A DNA stretch of 64,000 bases. It comes from Phytohabitans rumicis. GTDB taxonomy: Bacteria > Actinomycetota > Actinomycetes > Mycobacteriales > Micromonosporaceae. The stretch spans positions 2,294,001-2,358,000 of the forward strand of contig NZ_BLPG01000001.1 of the NCBI RefSeq assembly GCF_011764445.1, in the 5' to 3' direction. How positions within the stretch are numbered: the first letter of the stretch is position 1; each line of letters starts with the position of its first letter. Below the pieces are notes generated by a model. The model ran no database searches and was not told the origin of the DNA. It was given only the letters and a program-made list of their open reading frames with translations. The position numbers and the translations under genes were made by a program. This document shows positions 8,765 through 17,498 of the stretch, piece after piece.

Positions 8765-10381
8765 GTGAGAACACATTCGCGTCCACATCGGACACTCATT
8801 TCCCTCGTGCTGGCAACGGTAGCGGCGAGTCTGCTCGGTGCGCCCGCGTCGGCCCGGTCGGCGCGCCCCGGCGCGGAAGTCACCATCGACACCGGCACGG
8901 TCCGCGGCCGGGTGGCCGAGGACCACCGCGAGTTCCTCGGCATCCCCTTCGCCGCGCCGACCGCCGGGGAGGGTCGCTTCCGCGCCCCACGGCCGGCCGC
9001 CGCCTGGTCAGGCACCCGGGACGCCACGCGGTCCGGGACCCCGTGTTCGCAAGCGATCCCGGTCGTCGGGGCGTTCATCTCCTCGGAGGACTGCCTGACG
9101 GTCGACGTCTACACCCCACCGGTGCGGTCCGGCACCGACCTGCCGGTCATGGTCTGGATCTACGGCGGTGCCTTCACGCTCGGCGCCAACAGCGGCTACG
9201 ACCCCACTCCCCTGGTGACCAAGGGCGACGTCATCGTCGTCGCGGTGAATTACCGGCTCGGCCCGTTCGGCTTCCTGTCCCTGCCGGGCCTGGACGCCGA
9301 GGCCGGCAGCGGCACGTCCGGAAACTACGCGCTCATGGATCAGCAGGCCGGGCTGGGCTGGGTACGCCGCAACATCGCGGCCTTCGGCGGCGATCCCGGC
9401 AACGTCACCCTCTTCGGCGAGTCGGCCGGCGGCGCCAGCGTCTGCCACCAGGTGGCCTCGCCGGAGGCGGCGGGCCTCTTCCAGAAGGCGATCGTCCAGA
9501 GTGGCTCCTGCGCCGGCTCCAACGGGCTGGCCCCGGTGTCGAAGGCCGAGATGCGCCGCCGCAGCCGCGCGTTCGCCCGGGACCTGGGCTGCACCGACCA
9601 GGCCCGCGAGGTGGCCTGCCTGCGCGCCCTGCCGCAGGACCGGCTGCTGTCCTCGGAGACGCTCCAGTTCCAGCTGGACCTGACCTGGGTGCCCAGCGTG
9701 GACGGCTTCATCGTGCCGCGCTCGCTGGACGAGGCGTGGCGCACCGGCGCGTACCAGAAGATGCCCTTGATCGTCGGGGGCACGCGCGACGAGGGGCGCA
9801 CCTTCATCGCGCTCCTGGACCACCTGCTGACCGTGTCCCCGGTCAGCGAAGAGGAGTACGAGGCGTTCGTCCGCGACTCGTTCGGCGACGACGCCGGCGC
9901 GGTCCTCGCGGCGTATCCGGTGTCCGGCTTCGACTCGCCCGACCTGGCCAAGGCCACGGTGCTGACCGACAGCTCGTTCTCCTGCCCGGCGCAGCTGCAC
10001 ATCGAGCAGGCCGACGCGACCGGCGCCCGGATCTTCGCGTTCGAGCTCAACGACGCGGACCCGCCGCTGGCCGGCGTCGACCCGTTCATGCCGATGGGCA
10101 ACTTCCACGGCGCCGACGTGCTGTACCTGTTCAACGCGCTGCAGGGCATACCCGCCATCCGGAACGACAACCAGCAGCGCCTCTCCGACCAGATGGTGGC
10201 GGCGTGGACCGCGTTCGCCCGTACCGGCGACCCGGAGGCGGTCGGCGGCACCGCGTGGCCCGCCTGGACGCCGCGGCGACCCCGCACGATCGAGCTCAAC
10301 TCGGCCGGCAACCGGCTCACCACCGGCGTCTTCGACGACCACAACTGCGCCCTCTGGTCCCCCATCATCGGTGGCCGGTGA
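8765..10381 (+). CDS. Secreted type-B carboxylesterase
   Basis: This encodes 538 residues from GTG 8765, chosen because it places a clean signal peptide at the N-terminus (LISLVLATVAASLLGAPASA). The fold is a carboxylesterase/lipase type-B alpha/beta hydrolase. Visible motifs are SEDCLTVDVYTP, oxyanion-hole GGAFTLG, and nucleophile elbow LFGESAGGAS with catalytic Ser. A probable catalytic His is in FHGADVLYLF. Secreted members hydrolyse carboxyl esters outside the cell; the substrate is unknown. The stop overlaps the next gene's GTG by 4 bases (GTGA), indicating translational coupling. Confidence 0.92.
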   Translation: MRTHSRPHRTLISLVLATVAASLLGAPASARSARPGAEVTIDTGTVRGRVAEDHREFLGIPFAAPTAGEGRFRAPRPAAAWSGTRDATRSGTPCSQAIPVVGAFISSEDCLTVDVYTPPVRSGTDLPVMVWIYGGAFTLGANSGYDPTPLVTKGDVIVVAVNYRLGPFGFLSLPGLDAEAGSGTSGNYALMDQQAGLGWVRRNIAAFGGDPGNVTLFGESAGGASVCHQVASPEAAGLFQKAIVQSGSCAGSNGLAPVSKAEMRRRSRAFARDLGCTDQAREVACLRALPQDRLLSSETLQFQLDLTWVPSVDGFIVPRSLDEAWRTGAYQKMPLIVGGTRDEGRTFIALLDHLLTVSPVSEEEYEAFVRDSFGDDAGAVLAAYPVSGFDSPDLAKATVLTDSSFSCPAQLHIEQADATGARIFAFELNDADPPLAGVDPFMPMGNFHGADVLYLFNALQGIPAIRNDNQQRLSDQMVAAWTAFARTGDPEAVGGTAWPAWTPRRPRTIELNSAGNRLTTGVFDDHNCALWSPIIGGR

Positions 10382-11343
10382 AGCGGCGCCGGCTCGCGGT
10401 GGGCCTGCTCGCCGCGCTGGCCGGGTCGGGCGTCCTCGACGGGGTCGCGTCCGCGGCCTCGTCGAGGGTGCTCGCCGAGCGGTGGCTCGGTCCCCGCACG
10501 GTGGACCTGACCGTCCACTCCCCGGCCAACAACCGCGCGTACCCGGTCCGGCTGCTCGTGCCGCCGGGCTGGTCCCGCACGGCCACGCGCACCTGGCCGG
10601 TGGTGTATCTGCTGCACGGCGGCAACGACGACTACACCTCGTGGACCCGGGAAACCGACATCGAGGAGCTGAGCGCCGCCGCCCAGGTGCTGGTGGTGAT
10701 GCCAGACGCGGGCCGGGACGCCCTGTACGCCGACTGGCACCGGCCGACGGCGGGCCCGAACGCCGGTAAGTGGGAGACGTTCCACCTGACCGAACTGTGG
10801 AGCGTGCTGCGCGGCCGGTACCGGGCCGGCCCCGCGCGGGCCGTGGCGGGCATCTCGGCGGGCGGGTACGGCGCCATCACGTACGCCGCCCGGCACCCGG
10901 GGATGTTCGCGTACGCGGCCGGCTACAGCGCACCCTTGGACATCACCAACATCGCCATCCAGCTGGTCCTGTGCCGGACCGTGGCGGACAACGGCGACGA
11001 CCTGTCCGCGGTGTGGGGCAACCCGATCACGCACGGGGACAACTGGAAGCGACACAACCCGCTCGACCTGGTCGCCAACCTGCGCGGCACGGGGATCTAC
11101 CTGTCCAGCGGGGCCACCGGCCTGTCCGGCGAGTTCGATCCGAACGGCTCGTGGAGCCCGGTGCAGTTCAGCGAGGCGATGCTCGGGGCCAGCACGTTCG
11201 TGATGGCCGGGCGCCTGCTGCTTGCGGGCATCCCGGCCACCACGAACATCTATCTGGGCGGCACCCATTCCTGGCCGTACTGGCGGCGGGAACTGCACGC
11301 CTCCTGGCCGCGGATGATGGCCGCGCTCAGGGCCTACCGGTGA
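10378..11343 (+). CDS. Secreted esterase, antigen 85/esterase D-like alpha/beta hydrolase
   Basis: This encodes 321 residues from GTG 10378, which overlaps the carboxylesterase stop (GTGA). A signal peptide (RLAVGLLAALAGSG...ASA) leads into an esterase-family fold: YLLHGGNDDYTSW near residue 80, nucleophile elbow VAGISAGGYGA, and a terminal GGTHSWPYWRREL supplying the probable catalytic His. The arrangement is shared by mycolyltransferase antigen 85 and S-formylglutathione hydrolase-like esterases. Mycolyl transfer should not be assumed, as nothing here indicates a mycolate-producing host. The end overlaps the convergent gene by 17 bases. Confidence 0.85.
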   Translation: MKRRRLAVGLLAALAGSGVLDGVASAASSRVLAERWLGPRTVDLTVHSPANNRAYPVRLLVPPGWSRTATRTWPVVYLLHGGNDDYTSWTRETDIEELSAAAQVLVVMPDAGRDALYADWHRPTAGPNAGKWETFHLTELWSVLRGRYRAGPARAVAGISAGGYGAITYAARHPGMFAYAAGYSAPLDITNIAIQLVLCRTVADNGDDLSAVWGNPITHGDNWKRHNPLDLVANLRGTGIYLSSGATGLSGEFDPNGSWSPVQFSEAMLGASTFVMAGRLLLAGIPATTNIYLGGTHSWPYWRRELHASWPRMMAALRAYR

Positions 11344-13080
11344 CGACGAACGTCGCGAGGGCGGTCGAGACCGGCTCCGGGCGGCCGTTGTTCTGCACCC
11401 GGTCGGCGGTCAGGACGTCCAGGTGCTGGTATCCGGGGGCGACGACGGTGAAGCCGAACGGGGCCGGCGGCGCGTCCGGCCCCCGCAGGCCGTCGCCGGC
11501 GACCAGGGTGATCGTCGGGTTCGCGGTGATGCCGTCCCGGTGTACGGCGTTGCGGGCGATCTCGTCCGCGCCCGACTGCGAGATGTCCGTGACGATCTTG
11601 GTGGGAAAGTAGTCCTCGGTGAAGTCCAGCGGCTGCTCGCCCATGCTCCGGGCGAGTTGCTGGATGTCGGTGACCTCCTTGCCCGCGGTGGTGAACGGGG
11701 TGCCGTCCGCCGCGTTGGGCACCGGGCCGTCGCCGGCACGGAACCCGTTGTAGTTGCGCCAGGCGTACAGCGGACCGTCCGGCTGGTCCGGGATGGCCCG
11801 CGCCTCCCGCCCGAACATGGCGGCCAGGCCGGAGATGACGGGAATGGTGGAGACGTTGCGCGGCAACGGAAACTCCTTGTCCGCCACCTTACCGCCGGCG
11901 AAGAACCCGACGCTGGTCTGGAGGAAGGCCAGCGGCTGCGAGTTGTCGTCCAGCAGTGCGCCGAGCGCCGCCTCGTTCGTCAGCCGGAAGTCGCCGGCCG
12001 ACGGGCTTCCGGTGAGGAAGGTGAGCAGGTTCTTGGACAGCAGCAGCCGCATGGTGGTGTCGAGGTTGGCGTTCTCCCCAGGTCGTCGACCAATGTGGAC
12101 TGAGCCCGCGGAGCCACCAGCGCGGCCAGGCCGGCGAGCGTCAGGACGTTCATCGTCTCGGCGTTGATGACCGCGGGCGCCGACAGGGCGCGCGGTATGA
12201 CGCCGGTACGCAGCCCGGCCTGGACCAGCGCGAAACTCAGGCCCGGGTCGGGCATCATGCCGGCGGGCATCATCTGGGCGCTGCCCGCGATGTCCGGCAG
12301 CGAGGTGGAGATCTGGCTGTCCAGGGCGAAGTAGCCCGAGCACTGGTTGAAGCCGGCGTCGGCGCGGGTGCCGGCGTCGCCGTCAAAGTCCCAGCTGGCG
12401 AAGAACGCGGTGAGGATGCCGCCGAGCGAGTGCCCGCCGCAGACCACCTTCTGCTTGCGCAGCCGCTGCTCCGGCAGCTCGGCGACGAGCAGGTCGAACT
12501 GGTCGCGCACGGTCTGCTCCAGGCCCACGTGCTGCAGGAATTCCACCTGGTCGTTGCCCAGGTAGCCGGCGAACCGCTGCCCACTGACCGGCGTGCCGCG
12601 GTAGTAGTAGTCCACCGCCACCTTCGCGTTCCGCGCCGCCAGGGCGGCCTGCACGCCGCGGTTGTCCTCCAGGCAGTTCGACCGGCGGTCCAGCGCCCAG
12701 AACTCGATGTGCCGGCCCTGCGCCGCGGCGGAGACGATCGTGTTGCGCGCCACCGCGTCGAACGCGCCGGCGCCCTCCAGCACGCCCGGCTGGGCCACCA
12801 GGATCTTGTCGGCGGCGGACGACTCCGCCGGCCCGTCCCGGTGCCGGTAGCGCAGGTACGACAGCCAGTCGCACGCGGCCGGGCGGGCGCCGGCCGAGGC
12901 GGGCAGCGGTATCTTCACCCGCACCACCGTTTCCACCACAGTGGACACCGGCGAGCCGGACCGCACGGGCGTCTCGTCCCGCTCGACACTCGCGCTCGCC
13001 GTGGGCGCCACCACCACGCCGAGCGTCAACAGCCCGGCGACGGTCATCACTGACAGGACAAAACGCTTTCTACCGCTCAT
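11327..13080 (-). CDS. Secreted alpha/beta hydrolase, lipase-like (one-base frameshift)
   Basis: The restored protein has about 584 residues. ATG 13080 (MSGRKRFVLSV) begins a signal peptide; an in-frame start at 13122 is less likely. A hydrolase core carries the nucleophile elbow VVCGGHSLGGILTAFFASWD. The C-terminal part contains LYAWRNYNGF and a final GYQHLDVLTADRVQNNG, where the His could complete a triad. The frames meet at the CCCC run 12076-12079; one extra base gives DDLGENANLDTTM without a break. The substrate is unknown. It belongs to the cluster of secreted esterases at 8.7-15 kb. Confidence 0.75.
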
Positions 13081-13246
13081 GGCGCCGACCGTAGCCACGC
13101 GGCATCCCGGCCCGGTACTCATCGCGCGACAAGGGCCGGGCCGGATGTTCGCGTGCTACGCACGACTATCCCGCCGCGTTGAGCCCGGCCTCCGCGCCGG
13201 CCGTACCGCGCAGACGTCAGGAATCACCTACCGGCAGGGAGAAAGC

Positions 13247-14176
13247 ATGTCCAGGAGGAAGAAACGCAACGGCGGCGCCTTACGCGCCGGCGTGATCGCC
13301 GTTACCGCGGCGGTGATGCTCGGCGCCGGCCTAGCGGTGGCCAACGCCGGCGGCAACGGCACGCCACCGCGCGCGGCGGGTGACGCGGGCCCGGCCGACC
13401 AGGACGCGGTCGCCGCGGCCCAGGCACTGGCCACCCCCGACCTGGCCGGCGCCAACGACTTCGCCTGCGTCGCCGACCCGGCGGTGCCGGAGGACGGCGA
13501 CGCGCCGGACCCGGTGATCCTCGTGCACGACACCTTCCGGGACGGGGCGTCGACGTTCGCGACACTCGCGCCCGAGATCGCCAGCGCCGGCCTGTGCGCC
13601 TTCGCGCTCGACTACGGCAACAACGGCACCGCGCCGCTGGCCGACAGCGCGGCCGAGTTGCAGACGTTCATGACCGGCGTGCTGTCGGCCACCGGGGCGA
13701 CCAAGGTGGACTTCGTCGGCCACGGCCAGGGCGGCCTGCTCCCGCGCCAGCTGGTCGGCCCGCTCGGCCTCGCCGACCAGGTCGACGACATCGTCGGCAT
13801 CGCACCCGCCACCCGGGGCACCGACACCCCGCTGGAAGACCCCAACTTCCCGGACTGCGCGGCCTGCGCCGACCTGGAGCCGGACTCCGCCTTCCTCGCG
13901 ACGCTCAACGCCGACGGCGACGTCGTACCCGGCCCCAGCTACACGGTCCCTTGGTCGGTCCTGGACGACGTCATCACCCCACCAGACAGCCAAACCCTCA
14001 AAGGCGGCGACCCCGGCCAGGTGAACAACGAGCGCATGGAATTCGCCTGCCTAGGCCGCTTCAACTTCAACCACGCCCTGGACCAAGAACCAGCCGTGGC
14101 CGACATAGTCCTCAGCGCCGTCCAACGCGACGGCACCTCCGACGCGGACAACCTCTTCCGCCCCGCCCGCTGCTAA
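13247..14176 (+). CDS. Secreted lipase-like protein with catalytic Ser replaced by Gly
   Basis: This encodes 309 residues from ATG 13247, preceded by AGGGAGAAAGC. A signal peptide (GVIAVTAAVMLGAGLAVANA) precedes a class-2-lipase-like alpha/beta hydrolase: PVILVHDTF near the oxyanion hole, four or five Cys, a possible acid in LDDVITPPDS and a possible His in FNFNHALDQEP. The nucleophile elbow, normally G-H-S-Q-G-G, reads VGHGQGGLL. The Ser codon is GGC (Gly), one transition from AGC. If real, the protein should not act as a normal Ser lipase and may be a binding or inactive paralogue. The reading frame is otherwise intact. Confidence 0.82.
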   Translation: MSRRKKRNGGALRAGVIAVTAAVMLGAGLAVANAGGNGTPPRAAGDAGPADQDAVAAAQALATPDLAGANDFACVADPAVPEDGDAPDPVILVHDTFRDGASTFATLAPEIASAGLCAFALDYGNNGTAPLADSAAELQTFMTGVLSATGATKVDFVGHGQGGLLPRQLVGPLGLADQVDDIVGIAPATRGTDTPLEDPNFPDCAACADLEPDSAFLATLNADGDVVPGPSYTVPWSVLDDVITPPDSQTLKGGDPGQVNNERMEFACLGRFNFNHALDQEPAVADIVLSAVQRDGTSDADNLFRPARC

Positions 14177-14187
14177 CCCCCTCTCCT

Positions 14188-14261
14188 GACCCCGTTGATC
14201 ATGAAGTTATCGCCCCGACACGCCGAGTTGTCGGGGCGATAACTTCATGATCAACGGGGTC
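14188..14261. terminator. Perfect 33-bp-arm palindrome between convergent genes
   Basis: Left arm 14188-14220 (begins gaccccgttgatcatgaag) is matched exactly by right arm 14229-14261, with loop cgccgagt. It fills the gap between the lipase-like gene (ends 14176) and the cutinase gene (ends 14261); the right arm abuts the cutinase stop codon. A bidirectional transcription terminator is the simplest role. It has the same TTGATC core as the other palindromes but different arms. Confidence 0.85.
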
Positions 14262-14938
14262 TAGGCAAGAGCGGAGAGCTGGGCCACCGCGAAGTCCGCG
14301 GCCTCCCCGGCGTTGGCGCGGTAGCTCAGGTGGGCGGCGATGCTGGCGCCGGCGGGGTCGCAGATCACGTCGCCGTCGGCGCAGAGGTCCAGGGTGCGCT
14401 GCGCGACCGCGCCCTCGATGCCGCCGCCCTGCTTGCGCAGCGGGTAGCCGAACACGAGCACGGCCGCGACCTGGTCCTGGATCGCGTCCGGGATGGTGGC
14501 GACGACCGGGCCGCCCACGAGCGCGCCGTCGGAGCTGGTGCCGAGCGAGTTGCCCACCACGTTGGCGCCCTGCGAGTACCCGACCAGCACGAACTGCTGG
14601 CCCGCGCACGCCTGCGCCTGGCTGGTCACGTGGTCGACGAGCGCCTGGTTGCCGTCGGTCGGCGAGTCGCGGCGCAGGTTCGCCGGATAGTCGACCGCGT
14701 GGCTGGTCACCGCCGCGCCGCCGAGCCGGTCCTGGATCGCGTCGAAGACCGGGTCGCCGACGATGAGCCCCAGCGCTCCGGGCTCGCCGGTGCCGCGGGC
14801 GACGACGACCTCGACGTCTGAGCACTCCGCGGCGGACGCCCCGGGGATGGTCACCACCGCCACGCCGCCGGCGGCGAGCAGGGAGGCGGCGAGCACGGCT
14901 CTGGTACGCCATCGGCCGCCCGGATTGGATAAGCGCAT
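14261..14938 (-). CDS. Secreted cutinase family esterase
   Basis: This encodes 225 residues with a signal peptide (TRAVLAASLLAAGGVAVVTI) and mature start AAECSDVEVVVARGTGEPG, the classic cutinase opening. The nucleophile elbow is FVLVGYSQGANVVG, the acid segment DLCADGDVICDP, and the catalytic His is in IAAHLSYRAN. The Cys pattern fits the family disulfides. Cutinases hydrolyse cutin, polyesters and lipid esters outside the cell. The gene has its own promoter region (14939-15030) and is convergent with the lipase-like gene. Confidence 0.93.
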   Translation of the reverse strand: MRLSNPGGRWRTRAVLAASLLAAGGVAVVTIPGASAAECSDVEVVVARGTGEPGALGLIVGDPVFDAIQDRLGGAAVTSHAVDYPANLRRDSPTDGNQALVDHVTSQAQACAGQQFVLVGYSQGANVVGNSLGTSSDGALVGGPVVATIPDAIQDQVAAVLVFGYPLRKQGGGIEGAVAQRTLDLCADGDVICDPAGASIAAHLSYRANAGEAADFAVAQLSALA

Positions 14939-15030
14939 GACTGATCACCTCTGTTTGTCGACGGGATGCGCTTGGTCGGCACGAAGCTAACGAATTGCCC
15001 TATCTCGGGGTACATCGCTAAATGACGGTA

Positions 15031-16376
15031 TTAGCGGCGAAGAGTGTCACCTTGGCGCGCGTACGGCAGCGTTCGCAGGCTGAGCACCGCGCCGAGCAGC
15101 ACCAACGCGGCCGCCACCAGTAGCCCGTAGGTGTAGCCAACGGAGAGCCCCGGCCCGGCGCCCGCCACCACGACCCCGATCACGGCGATCCCGAGCACCC
15201 CGGAGACCTCCCGCGCGACGCCGAACACGCCGGCCGCGACGCCCGCCCGGTCCGCCGGCACCGCGCCGAGCACGCAGGCACCGAGCGGCACCGTCAGGGC
15301 GGAGCCGAAGCCGATGACGGCCAGCGCGGCCAGCAGCGTGGCCACGGAGCCGCCCACGGCCACCGCCGCCATGCCGGTGGCGACCAGCGTCAGGCCGGCC
15401 GCGACCGTGCCGGCGGCGCCGAACCGGGCCACGAGCGGCGGGGCGAGCGGCGCGCCGGCCGCCACGGCGAGCGCCAGCGGCAGGAACGCCAGTCCCGCCC
15501 CGGTCGGCGTGAACCCGCGTACCGACTGGAGGTAGAGCGCGGTGTAGAAGTAGACGCCGTTCACGCCCAGGCCCCACAGGACCTGCACCGCGATCCCGCC
15601 GGAGAAGGCCCGCAGGGCGAAGAGGCGCACGTCCACCAGGGCCGCGGCGGATCGCCGTTCGACCGGCAGGAACGCCACGCCGGCACCGGCCGCGACCGCC
15701 GCCGCCAGCAGCACCGCCGGCGCGTCGAACCCCCGCGCCGTGCCAGCTATCAACGTGTACGCCAGGGCCAGCAGCCCGAGGCTGCCGGTGGCCAACCCGG
15801 CCCAGTCCACCGGCGCCGCTCCGGCGGGCCGGTGCTCGGCGAGAGGGACGCAGCAGGCTAGCGCGGCGGCGCCGGCCGGGAGGTTGATCAGGAAGATCCA
15901 GCTCCAGTGGGCGTGCTCGCTCAGCACCCCACCGGTGGTCGGCCCGAGCCCGAGCCCCACCGCGCCCGCCGCCGTCCAGATCGCGATGCACCGCATCCGT
16001 TCCCGCTCGCCCTGGGCCGCGACGATCGCGAGCGTGGCCGGTACGACCAGCGCCGCGCCCGCGCCCTGGAGCGCCCGCGCGGCGATCAGCACGGAGGCCG
16101 TGCCGGCCACGGCGGCCAGCGCCGACGCGGCGGTGAACGCGGCGAGCCCGTACCGCAGCACGCGCCGGTGCCCGTACCCGTCGGCGAGCCGGCCCCGGCG
16201 AGCATCAGCCCGGCGAAGGCCACCATGTACGCGGCCGCCACCCACTCCAATGTGGGCAGTGCGACGCCGAGGTCGCGGGCGATGGACGGGGCGGCGGCGG
16301 TCACCACGGTGTTGTCCAGCATCGTGATGAACGCGGTCAGCCCCACCACGCCCCGGACGGCCCAGCGCCGGTCCAC
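15031..16376 (-). CDS. MFS drug/product exporter, DHA2 type (one-base frameshift)
   Basis: The restored protein is about 448 residues with 12-14 membrane helices. GTG 16376 begins MDRRWAVRGVVGLTAF, and helix 1 carries the MLDNTVVTAA motif typical of DHA2 (EmrB/QacA-like) exporters. Motif A reads GGRLADGYGHRRVL once the frame is joined. The break is at the CCCC run 16193-16196 and one added base restores it. It is the last gene of the FAAL-PKS-ccr-acyltransferase operon, 9 bases after the acyltransferase stop. Export or self-resistance for the cluster product is inferred. Confidence 0.85.
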
Positions 16377-16385
16377 GCCGCCGCC

Positions 16386-17498
16386 TCAGGACACCGGGAC
16401 GGCGGCCGGCCGGCGCGGCGCCGGGCGGGGATCGCTCCAGCGGCGGATCGCCGGCCGTTCCACGAGCGTGGCGAGCAGCCAGGCGAGCCCCACCGTGGTC
16501 GCCAGCGCGGCGATCAGGAACGCGATCGCGACCGGCGGGGACCAGCTCCCCGTGCCGACGGCCATATGTCCATAGTGGAGCACCGGCCAGTGCAGCAGGT
16601 AGAACGGGAACGACAGGTCGCCGAGCCGCACCATGAGCGGACTGCTCATCCACGACCGCCGGCCGTCGGCGTCCCACGCCGCGGCGGTGCCGAGGATCAG
16701 GATGACCGGCACCACGAACGGGCCGACGAAGTTGAACGGCACCGGCAGCGCCAGGGCCACCGCCCAGCACCCGGCGAGGACGGCCAGCACCACCCGTGGC
16801 CGTACGGCGGGCCACCGACCCTCGGCGAGGATCCGCGCCAGCACGATGCCGATGACGAAGTCGAGCACCCGTACCGGCGGGAAGAAGACCGCGAACCAGA
16901 AGCGGTAGAACGGCACCGGCAGGCCGAAGAGCGTCGGCTCGTAGGGCAGCAGCAGCGAGAGGAACGGCAGGCTCGCGATGCCCGCACCGAGCCCGGCCAC
17001 CCACCACCACAGCCGCTCCGGACGGATCCGGCCGACCAGCCGCAGCAGCACCGGGAAGAGCAGGTAGAAGAGCAGCTCGCAGGAGAGCGACCAGCTCGGG
17101 CCGTTGATGCCGGACAGCACCGGCACGCTCGGCACCCACGCCTGCACGAGGAACAGGCTGGGCAGCACCGTGCCGGCGGTGGCCACGCCGCCCGTCACGA
17201 CCAGCAGCACCAGGCAGACCGCGCCCACCACCACGTGATTGGGGTAGATCTTCACCAGCCGGCGCCGGTAGAAGCGGCCGGCCCGGTCACCGGGGCGCGC
17301 CGACCAGGCCAGCACGAAGCCGGAGAGCATGAAGAACAGGCTCAGCGCGGCCTCGCCGATGGCCGCGGTCAGCCCGACGATGAGGAAGTTGACGGTCTCG
17401 TTGGTGAAGACGCCCTGCAGACCGGCGTGGTTGGTGAAGACGAGCAGCGCCGGCAGCACCCGGATGCCGGCCAGCATGGGGAGCCGGCTGGGCTTCAC
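16386..17498 (-). CDS. Membrane acyltransferase family 3 (OafA-like)
   Basis: This encodes 370 residues from GTG 17498, overlapping the ccr stop by 4 bases (GTGA). About ten membrane helices are seen, with the family-3 acyltransferase hallmarks: an N-terminal RVLPALLVFTNHAG segment where His is the presumed catalytic residue, FFMLSGFVLAWS, FYRRRLVKIYPNH, and a WSLSCELLFYLLFP region. Such enzymes O-acylate sugars, antibiotics and lipids at the membrane. Its position inside the PKS operon suggests tailoring of the product, for example acylation of a beta-hydroxyl or a peptide side chain. Confidence 0.88.
   Translation of the reverse strand: MKPSRLPMLAGIRVLPALLVFTNHAGLQGVFTNETVNFLIVGLTAAIGEAALSLFFMLSGFVLAWSARPGDRAGRFYRRRLVKIYPNHVVVGAVCLVLLVVTGGVATAGTVLPSLFLVQAWVPSVPVLSGINGPSWSLSCELLFYLLFPVLLRLVGRIRPERLWWWVAGLGAGIASLPFLSLLLPYEPTLFGLPVPFYRFWFAVFFPPVRVLDFVIGIVLARILAEGRWPAVRPRVVLAVLAGCWAVALALPVPFNFVGPFVVPVILILGTAAAWDADGRRSWMSSPLMVRLGDLSFPFYLLHWPVLHYGHMAVGTGSWSPPVAIAFLIAALATTVGLAWLLATLVERPAIRRWSDPRPAPRRPAAVPVS

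Noticed and set aside
13060-13072. LacI-like AAAACGCTTTC at the start of the alpha/beta hydrolase gene
   Set aside because: It lies within the codons for R-K-R-F in the signal peptide and is not in a promoter position, so a chance match is likelier.
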